Assembly: GCA_021733945.1 (NCBI GenBank)
Contig: JAIPJX010000017.1
Coordinates: 1-48,610 of the forward strand
DNA: 48,610 bases
Direction: 5' to 3'
From: Verrucomicrobiota bacterium
Lineage (GTDB): Bacteria > Verrucomicrobiota > Verrucomicrobiia > Limisphaerales > SIBE01
Position numbers and translations under genes: made by a program. Below the pieces are notes generated by a model. It did no database searches. It had not been told where the DNA came from and saw nothing but the letters and a program-made list of their open reading frames with translations. This document shows, piece after piece, positions 42,692 to 48,610 of the stretch; within the stretch, counting starts at the first letter, position 1, and each line of letters opens with the position of its first letter.

Positions 42692-45013
42692 TCACGGTTT
42701 TGCAACTGCGGCCGCCGTTTCCCTCTTCAGAATCTTGCGAAGCCGGTTGAGGAAATCCGTTGAGGTAAAGGGCTTCATCAGAGAATCGTGAACATTGAGG
42801 TTTTTCGCCTCGGCAAGCTTCTGCTCGGTGTCCCCCTCGGCCGCGCCCCCCGTGATGAGAAGGATTTTGATGGACGGCTCAATGCCTCGCACGATACGGA
42901 TCAATTCGATTCCATTCAGTCCGGGCATTTGCACGTCCGTAACGACGGCACGAATCGTGGAACGTTTTTGGGCGAAGATGATTGCCGCCTCGGTGCCGCT
43001 GGACGCAATCAGGACCTGATAACCCGCGTCCTTGAGAATGTCCATGAGCAGGTGTCGGATTCCCTCCTCGTCATCCACGATGAGAATGCATTCGCCTTCC
43101 GCTTTCGGCTCGGTCACATCATCGAGGCTTTGTTGGGCCAATTCTTCGGTTTCGCAAGCCGGGAGAAAAACACGGAAGGAGGAGCCTTTTCCGATGCGGC
43201 TTTGCACATGCATGAACCCCCCGTGGCTGCGGACAATTCCAAGTGTGGTCGCCAATCCCAGGCCGGTTCCGCGATCCTGACCCTTGGTGGTGAAGAAGGG
43301 TTCGAAGACCTTGTCCAACACCTCGGGTGGCATGCCGGTGCCGGTATCCTCGACAGTCAGGCAGACATACTTGCCTGGCTTGGCATCCGGAAACCTGGAG
43401 GCGTAATCCTCGTTCACGGTCTGGTTTTCGGCCGTCAACCGGAGCACCCCTCCCTTGGGCATGGCGTCCCGAGCGTTGACGCTCAGGTTCATGAGCACCT
43501 GATCGATCTGGGAGGCATCTCCGGTGACAACCCACAGATCAGCGGCCAGGTCGGCCTCGACAGTAATGGGTTTTGGGAAGGTTTCCTTGGCGAGCTTTAC
43601 GATCTCCTTGCACAGATGTTTGGGCTGGAGGACGATTCGTGCTCCCTCGGCACCCCGGGCAAAGGTCAGGACTTGTCGGACAACGCCTGCGCCCCGCTGG
43701 GCGCTCGCCTTCACGATATCCAGGATTTTGAGGGATTGTTCGCTGGTGATTTCGCGCTTCAGGAATTCGACGGACATCAGGATCGGGGCCAGAACATTGT
43801 TCAGATCGTGAGCGATGCCTCCTGCGAGCTGGCCGATGCTTTCCAGACGCTGCGCGCGCAGCATTCTTCTTTCAAGTTCCTTCTTCTCGGAGATGTCCTG
43901 TTTGATCGCGATGTAATGGGAAATGTTGCCTCGCTCGTCTTTTACCGGGGCGATGGTCATTTCTTCCTGGTATTGGGATCCGTTCTTTCGCTGGTTCCAC
44001 AGTTCACCGTGCCAGGTATTCCCTGCATGAATTGTCTGCCAGAGGTTTTGGTAAAATGCGGCATCGTGTTTGTCGGATTTGAGGATTCGGGTGTGTTGCC
44101 CCAACACATCCGAGATGGGGTAACCGGTTACTCTGGAGAAGGACTCGTTGACCCACTCGATGATTCCATCCTGGTTGGTAATGGCGATCGCGTTCGCTGC
44201 CGCTTCGAGAGCCACGCTCTGGAGCTTGAGGCGAGCGTCGTCGCGGATCTTGTCCGTGACATCCCAGAAGATTCCCTGAATTCCGGCGTTGGCTCCGGAG
44301 GGGGTGGCGACAGGGAATCTCAGGATGCGGACCGTGGTTTTTTGACCGTCGAGGCGTTCCCACTCCTGGATTTTCTCAAGGGATTGACCCGAGTCCATCA
44401 CCCGTTGATCGTCCTTTTGCAACGCCGCTGCGGTTTCCGGTGGAAACAGGTCGGCATCGGTGCGGCCCAGGATGTCCTTGAGAGTCCGGTCGATGGCTTC
44501 GCAAAAACGTTGATTGGCGAACACATAGCGGCCCGAGGCGTCCTTGCGGAAAACGGACTGCGGCATGGATTCCACCAGAGAGTAATAAAGTTTCTGGGAT
44601 TCCACGAGTGCCCGTTGCATCTCCTGGCATTCCCGCTTTTCATCGGCCTCCCGCAGTACCCGCTCGATCGTTGGTCCGAGGAGGGAGAGGCGGTCCTTCA
44701 TCACGCAATCGCCGGCCCCGGCCTTCAACGCGGCGATGGCATTTTCCTCGCCGATTGTTCCGGAGACAATCAAGAAAGGGATGTTCAGGCCCTTTTCCTT
44801 CATCAGTTTCAAGGCACTGAATCCGGAAAAATCGGGGAGACTAAAATCGGCGAGGAGGAGATCCCAGGACTCTTCGAGCGCGATCAGAAAATCCGCTTCG
44901 GTTTCGACCCGTTTCCAGTCCGCGGCGTACCCGGCGCGTCGCATCTCACGGACGACCAATTCCGCGTCTGCGGAACGATCTTCAACGATGAGCACTCGAA
45001 TCGGAGTAGCCAT
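42692..45013 (-). CDS. Receiver-PAS-PAS hybrid histidine kinase
   Basis: Soluble hybrid kinase of 773 residues. The domains in order are: receiver 1 (about 5-120, VEDRSADAE, acceptor Asp56 in LLADFSLP); PAS 1 (about 140-255); PAS 2 with a PAC-like end (about 260-378, GNISHYIAIKQDISEKK); HisKA with His402 in GIAHDLNNVLAPIL; HATPase_c with NLSVNARDAMP and GTGLGLATT; and receiver 2 (about 645-765, VDDEEG, VVTDVQMPG, LMKPF). Receivers at both ends suggest it both receives and passes phosphate. The start ATGGCTACTCC is immediately followed by the first receiver strand. The receiver/HD-GYP gene downstream is a natural output. Confidence 0.93.
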   Translation of the reverse strand: MATPIRVLIVEDRSADAELVVREMRRAGYAADWKRVETEADFLIALEESWDLLLADFSLPDFSGFSALKLMKEKGLNIPFLIVSGTIGEENAIAALKAGAGDCVMKDRLSLLGPTIERVLREADEKRECQEMQRALVESQKLYYSLVESMPQSVFRKDASGRYVFANQRFCEAIDRTLKDILGRTDADLFPPETAAALQKDDQRVMDSGQSLEKIQEWERLDGQKTTVRILRFPVATPSGANAGIQGIFWDVTDKIRDDARLKLQSVALEAAANAIAITNQDGIIEWVNESFSRVTGYPISDVLGQHTRILKSDKHDAAFYQNLWQTIHAGNTWHGELWNQRKNGSQYQEEMTIAPVKDERGNISHYIAIKQDISEKKELERRMLRAQRLESIGQLAGGIAHDLNNVLAPILMSVEFLKREITSEQSLKILDIVKASAQRGAGVVRQVLTFARGAEGARIVLQPKHLCKEIVKLAKETFPKPITVEADLAADLWVVTGDASQIDQVLMNLSVNARDAMPKGGVLRLTAENQTVNEDYASRFPDAKPGKYVCLTVEDTGTGMPPEVLDKVFEPFFTTKGQDRGTGLGLATTLGIVRSHGGFMHVQSRIGKGSSFRVFLPACETEELAQQSLDDVTEPKAEGECILIVDDEEGIRHLLMDILKDAGYQVLIASSGTEAAIIFAQKRSTIRAVVTDVQMPGLNGIELIRIVRGIEPSIKILLITGGAAEGDTEQKLAEAKNLNVHDSLMKPFTSTDFLNRLRKILKRETAAAVAKP

Positions 45014-45207
45014 AACTTCGTTCTAATCAAAAGCAGTCAAGTGAAACCGTCTGTGGGGAAGATCTCACGAAAAGCAGGAATTCTGGAAATCGGCCCTCTG
45101 CAACCCTCTAAAAACTTGCTGCTGTTAGATTCAATGCTAGCAGGAGCGAGCCGCGAATCAAGGTTTAAACAATCGCGTGTTTCCAGGCCCAGGCAGGGTT
45201 TGCGGGG

Positions 45208-45648
45208 TTATTTGGGTGCAGGCGAGTTCATGAGCAACCAGTAAAAGCCGAGTTTATTGACGACTTCGACAAAATGCTCGAAATCCACCGGTTTCTTGAT
45301 GTAGCTGTTGGCTCCGTTGTCGTAGCTCTTAATCAGGTCGTTTTCCTCGTCCGATGACGTGAGAATAACCACGGGCAGCCTTTTGGTGTTTTCGTTGTTG
45401 CGGATTCTGCTCAATACCTCGAGTCCATCGAGTTTCGGAAGCTTTAAATCGAGCAGGACGACGGCGGGCAATTCTTTGGAATCCCTGCCCTGGTAAGCTC
45501 CGGTTCCGAACAGGAAATCCAAAGCCTCCTCGCCGTCCCGCACGACGATGACCTCGTTTGTAATTTGGTTCTTGGCCAGAGCGCGAATCGCCAGTTTCTC
45601 ATCTCTCGCGTTGTCTTCGACCAATAGTATCGATCTGCTGTAATTCAT
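45208..45648 (-). CDS. Rcp1-type single-domain response regulator
   Basis: Stand-alone receiver of 146 residues with LLVEDNARDEKLAIRALAK, acceptor Asp67 in VLLDLKLPKLDG, TSSDEEND, and Lys-Pro in YIKKPVDF. The long loop DFLFGTGAYQGRDSKELP between helix 2 and strand 3 is typical of Rcp1-like receivers that pair with phytochrome-type kinases. Its start overlaps the stop of the kinase gene by four bases (ATGA at 45645-45648), so the two are very probably cognate. It has no output domain and would act by protein contact or as a phosphotransfer shuttle. The 194 bases between it and the next kinase gene show nothing I can name. Confidence 0.93.
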   Translation of the reverse strand: MNYSRSILLVEDNARDEKLAIRALAKNQITNEVIVVRDGEEALDFLFGTGAYQGRDSKELPAVVLLDLKLPKLDGLEVLSRIRNNENTKRLPVVILTSSDEENDLIKSYDNGANSYIKKPVDFEHFVEVVNKLGFYWLLMNSPAPK

Positions 45649-47519
45649 TCAAATCCTCGAATCTCCAGTGTGAAGTAGAAAGTTGCCCCTTTGGATTTCT
45701 CCCCATCGGCCCAGATGCGCCCGCCATGGCGGGTGACGATCCGCTGTACATTCGCCAAACCAATGCCGGTGCCCGGGAAATCTGCCTGGGCATGCAATCT
45801 CTGAAAAGCACCGAACAACTTGCTGGCGTATTCCATGCTGAATCCGGCACCGTTGTCACGTACAAAAAAGACCGTCTCGCCGTTCTTGCTGGTCGCTCCG
45901 AATGCAATGGCCGCCTGGGACGTCTTGCCCGTGAATTTCCATGCGTTTCCCAAAAGGTTGCTCAAAGCGGAGGTGAGAAGGGTCCTGTCGCCGCGAACAA
46001 TCAGACCGGACTGAATGGAGACATCAACCTCCCGTTCCGGTGAGTCCTTCTGGAACTTATCCAGGACTGTCCTGGCAATGGCGCTCAGGTCAACCTTTTC
46101 CATCTCCAAATCTTTGCGAGTGATGCGGGAGAGGGCCAGGAGCGCGTCAATCAGAGTCCCCATTTCAGTCGAACACGTCCGGATTTCTCGGAGTAGCGAT
46201 TTTCCTTCCTCGTCCAGTTTGTCCTCGTAATCTTCAAGCAGGATCTGACTGAATCCGTCGATGCCCCGGAGCGGGGCCCGTAAATCGTGGGAAACCGAAT
46301 AGCTGAAGGATTCGAGTTCCCTGCGTGATATCGAAAGTTTGCAAACCATTTCGTTGGTATGACTGGCCAGTTCGGTGATTTCATCCCCGCCGCTAATCGG
46401 TGCCGTCCTGGTGAGGTCACCGCTTCCGATGTGCCTGGTGACCTCGCACAATTCCTTGATCCTCCGGCTCATGAAGAAGGCGATGGCAATCCCGATGACG
46501 GAAGTGACCATGCTTATAAAAAGGAACAAAAAAACTCCCATCCGCGTCATCTCAGTGACAGGCGCGTAGAGCTCTTCCGTGTCCTGCTTGGATACCAACC
46601 CCCAACCCATGGCCTCGATGTAGGTGTAGGCGGCCAAAACCATTTCTCCCCGGTAATCCTGCGCTTCGATGGTTCCGGTTGCTCCATGCCCGGATTGGAC
46701 AGCGGGAGCAGCGGTGATCATTACGGTGAGTTTGGGGTTCTCGCGCCATCTCAGTTCGCTGATTGCCCGCCCCTGCTGGTCAACGAGCAATGTTTCGCCT
46801 GTTTCACCCATGCCGATCCTGTTGTTGGTCAATTTGTAGAGGGAGTGGCGTAAATCAATCTGGGTGGCAAGGATCGCGATGATTTCTCCGTCTCCGGCGG
46901 GGCCGAACACGGGAGTGGAAAGCGTGATGCTGGGAATTTGCAGGGTTTCCGAGAAGGTGGCTTCCGTCATGGAGGTGGTGCCCGTGCTCATCGGCTCCGT
47001 GAAAACGGGATCCTCCGACCAGTCCGTGCCATCGGCTTGTCCGGCCGCTGAAGCGTAAACTCTGGCGTCCTCGGCTCCGATCAACAGGATGTCTTTGATA
47101 TCATGATAGGCTGTCAGGTAGTTGCGCAGGCGCTTCGCGATGTTTTTGAGCGATTCAGTAAAATCATCACCCGTCTGATCGTCCACCGCGCTGATCTGGA
47201 AGGATCGGATCAAGGGGTCGTTCGCGATCGTGTTCAGGTGGGAGATGTTCGCTTCCGCCCAGGAGTCGATCTGGTTGGCCTTCAGGTCACGTATGGCAAC
47301 GAGCTTGTCCACTCCGTCCTCTCGAATCAGTCGAGAAGTGTCGTGGTAAACGGCCGTGATCAAGGCGAGGAGCGGGAGCAGGGAGACCAGGAGGATCCAG
47401 AAGAGAAACCGGGAGCGAATGGATCTGAAATAGAATTTCGACCGGAGGCGAGTTGCGGGTGGATTTGCCGGGAGCGTTTCATGGGAACTTCCGTTTGCAG
47501 GTTGGGTTTGTTTTTTCAT
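45645..47519 (-). CDS. dCache-HAMP sensor histidine kinase
   Basis: Membrane kinase of 624 residues. Helix 1 is at about 38-57. A periplasmic double-Cache-like domain (about 58-325) includes DILLIGAEDARVYASAA and GMGETGETLLVDQQGRAI. Helix 2 (about 327-350) and a HAMP domain follow. The H-box is FSYSVSHDLRAPLRGIDGF with His411, the form found in bacteriophytochrome-like kinases. HATPase_c is intact: NLLGNAWKFT, VRDNGAGF and GTGIGLANVQRI. The ATG at 47519 is chosen because the basic leader and first helix follow it; the frame is open to 47750 without family features. The partner receiver overlaps its stop. Confidence 0.92.
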   Translation of the reverse strand: MKKQTQPANGSSHETLPANPPATRLRSKFYFRSIRSRFLFWILLVSLLPLLALITAVYHDTSRLIREDGVDKLVAIRDLKANQIDSWAEANISHLNTIANDPLIRSFQISAVDDQTGDDFTESLKNIAKRLRNYLTAYHDIKDILLIGAEDARVYASAAGQADGTDWSEDPVFTEPMSTGTTSMTEATFSETLQIPSITLSTPVFGPAGDGEIIAILATQIDLRHSLYKLTNNRIGMGETGETLLVDQQGRAISELRWRENPKLTVMITAAPAVQSGHGATGTIEAQDYRGEMVLAAYTYIEAMGWGLVSKQDTEELYAPVTEMTRMGVFLFLFISMVTSVIGIAIAFFMSRRIKELCEVTRHIGSGDLTRTAPISGGDEITELASHTNEMVCKLSISRRELESFSYSVSHDLRAPLRGIDGFSQILLEDYEDKLDEEGKSLLREIRTCSTEMGTLIDALLALSRITRKDLEMEKVDLSAIARTVLDKFQKDSPEREVDVSIQSGLIVRGDRTLLTSALSNLLGNAWKFTGKTSQAAIAFGATSKNGETVFFVRDNGAGFSMEYASKLFGAFQRLHAQADFPGTGIGLANVQRIVTRHGGRIWADGEKSKGATFYFTLEIRGFE

Positions 47520-47801
47520 GTTGGGCCAACCTGTGTTTGAGGAGCCTGTGCACGCTTTTTTCCCGATGCTGTCGCACTTGGAATCTTCCCGCTGTCTGGA
47601 AACACCATCGCAGGGAACCGGATGAACCGCAAGTGGTAACAAGAATCCCAGGCAGGTCCCGATGCCTTCTCGAAAACAGCCAATCGAAGCAACACTGCGA
47701 AGTACCTCCCGTGGCACCCAGTCAGCAGGTCCGCTGCGGGTCACTGCCATTCGTTTAAGGGGCGGAGATGTCGTCGTTGAGGAGACGCGGTGAGGGATTC
47801 C

Positions 47802-47865
47802 ATTTGATCGGTTTTCTCAGCGTCCCTGCGTCTCTGCGGGATAAAGTCCCCCCCTGGCGAATCGG
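47802..47865 (+). repeat. 64-bp direct repeat, copy 1
   Basis: This stretch is identical to 48457-48520. It contains CAGCGTCCCTGCGTCTCTGC and a run of seven C. In both copies it is preceded by GGAGACGCGG within about 30 bases, so the duplicated unit may be longer. Confidence 0.9.
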
Positions 47866-47946
47866 TAGGGCGAACCGTCCCGGTGAGCCGACAAGCGGTT
47901 GATCGAAAGTGAGTTGAGCGGCTCAGCGAGGACGCTTCGCCCTACC
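47864..47946 (+). repeat. 83-bp palindromic element, family E, copy 1
   Basis: The ends GGTAGGGCGAACCGTCC and GGACGCTTCGCCCTACC are imperfect reverse complements, each continued by a GTGAGCC or GGCTCAGC block. A second 83-bp copy with different middle sequence lies at 47966-48048. Partial copies lie at 48071-48100 and 48557-48610. Confidence 0.8.
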
Positions 47947-47965
47947 ACCGTTGGGAGGCGGGGGA

Positions 47966-48048
47966 GGTAGCGCGAACCGTCCCGGTGAGCGTTTGCTGCG
48001 GCTTGGATCCGCGCCCCCCGCGGCTCAGCGAGGACGCTTCGCCCTACC
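47966..48048 (+). repeat. 83-bp palindromic element, family E, copy 2
   Basis: It has the same length and end arms as copy 1, starting 102 bases after it, but an unrelated central segment. The conserved arms with a variable core suggest that the arms are the functional part. Confidence 0.75.
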
Positions 48049-48070
48049 ATTTCAGTTCTTAAACGAATGG

Positions 48071-48100
48071 CGGTGGGGCGAAGCGTCCCGCTGAGCCGGG
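48071..48100 (+). repeat. Partial family E arm
   Basis: The single arm GGTGGGGCGAAGCGTCCCGC, followed by TGAGCC, resembles the left end of the family E palindrome. No right arm follows. Confidence 0.5.
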
Positions 48101-48248
48101 GGGGCGCGAGTGGCGGGCTGGAGGGGAGGGGGAATTAACACCAGATGAGCAGGATGACCGCGACGTTGTCGAGGTCGCAAAGCGAAGCGGCGACCTCGCT
48201 TTGGATGTTCGGCGAGCGGCCTGGGCTTGACGTGGAGGTTGGAGGGGA

Positions 48249-48292
48249 CCAAAGCGGCGTCGGCGCTGCGCTCTGCCGCGCGCACTCCAAAA
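48249..48292 (+). repeat. Dispersed repeat, family D, copy 2
   Basis: It matches 14709-14752 at 41 of 44 positions. A family A unit follows 34 bases later, so families A and D occur together here as they do near 14600. Confidence 0.75.
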
Positions 48293-48325
48293 GACCGTTG
48301 TTCTTCCGACGCCATGCGGTGGAGG

Positions 48326-48360
48326 AGGGTGGAGTCTGTCGCGCTGCGACAGACAGGCTG
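48326..48360 (+). repeat. REP-like repeat, family A, copy 3 (partial)
   Basis: It carries the perfect hairpin at 48334-48354, identical to 14591-14611. The second hairpin of the family is missing. Confidence 0.75.
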
Positions 48361-48456
48361 TTTGAGAACGATCGCATCCCTCCGCCGACTGGCGAACATG
48401 GGAACGCGAAAAACTCTCCCGCAGAGGCGCGGAGACGCGGAGAGGAGAGGGATTTT

Positions 48457-48520
48457 ATTTGATCGGTTTTCTCAGCGTCCCTGCGTCTCTGCGGGATAAA
48501 GTCCCCCCCTGGCGAATCGG
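48457..48520 (+). repeat. 64-bp direct repeat, copy 2
   Basis: Identical to 47802-47865. The whole stretch 47520-48610 consists of such repeats and shows no gene. Confidence 0.9.
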
Positions 48521-48556
48521 GCGAAGTGTACCGCCATTGGTTTAAGGGATTCGGAG

Positions 48557-48610
48557 GGTAGCGCGAACCGTCCCGGTGAGCCGACAAGCGGTTGAGCGAA
48601 AGTGAGTTGA
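48557..48610 (+). repeat. Family E palindromic element, copy 3, cut by the window end
   Basis: Bases 48564-48610 match 47871-47917 at 46 of 47 positions. The right arm lies beyond the window. Confidence 0.75.

Noticed and set aside
42788-45244. 818-codon open frame on the plus strand opposite the hybrid kinase
   Set aside because: The kinase frame has complete receiver, PAS, HisKA and HATPase motifs. The opposite frame has none and is a shadow.
47800-48610. CRISPR array
   Set aside because: The repeats are palindromic, of several families, irregularly spaced and partly unique in order. There is no uniform repeat-spacer pattern and no cas gene.

Overview
The window is GC-rich DNA from a Gram-negative, diderm bacterium. 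It encodes an outer-membrane secretin system and a membrane-anchored lipoprotein protease. Several features suggest Verrucomicrobiota, in the Pedosphaera/Limisphaera direction, with moderate confidence: pseudopilins of the A|FTLVE type, many TPR and hybrid-kinase genes, a divergent membrane pyrophosphatase, and intergenic spaces full of palindromic dispersed repeats. No rRNA or tRNA gene was recognised.

Region 1 (1-16290, all + strand) is a type II secretion operon. A well-matched sigma-54 promoter core at 25-40 precedes a secreted Gly-rich protein, then gspE, F, G, H, I, J, K, an actin-like GspL/PilM protein, a GspM/PilO-like protein and a GspC-like protein. The secretin is split over two genes. 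The first (10228-11775) has the N-domains and stops in the Gly-rich loop of the last N-domain. The second (11845-13023) has its own signal peptide, the other half of that domain and the beta-barrel secretin domain. A strong hairpin with a T-run lies between them. An NtrB-like kinase and an NtrC-like sigma-54 activator follow, so the cluster carries both a sigma-54 promoter and a candidate activator for it. No prepilin peptidase is present in the window.

Region 2 (16332-28140) is metabolic. It holds acs (acetyl-CoA synthetase), a three-gene trans-4-hydroxy-L-proline catabolic operon (deaminase, epimerase, FAD oxidoreductase), a 5'-truncated DUF885 peptidase remnant, an Hsp20 chaperone, a POT peptide transporter, a minus-strand set of M48 protease, EVE-domain protein and GGCT-like protein, and asd. 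The asd gene sits behind a near-consensus sigma-70 promoter so close that the leader would be very short.

Region 3 (28311-38039) holds a divergent membrane pyrophosphatase, a response regulator with an HD-GYP domain, and two consecutive genes that together carry three copies of a TPR plus GT9-like glycosyltransferase module.

Region 4 (38108-47519) is a signal-transduction cluster. It has two hybrid kinases with closely related H-boxes, a receiver protein with a degenerate HD-GYP domain, a second apparently active receiver/HD-GYP protein, a dCache-HAMP kinase and an overlapping Rcp1-type receiver. With the regulator at 31371, three receiver/HD-GYP proteins lie within 12 kb, which suggests phosphorelay control of cyclic-di-GMP or a related signal.

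The long intergenic stretches (14556-14910, 18345-18715, 30756-31370, 47520-48610) carry several families of palindromic REP/REPIN-like repeats.
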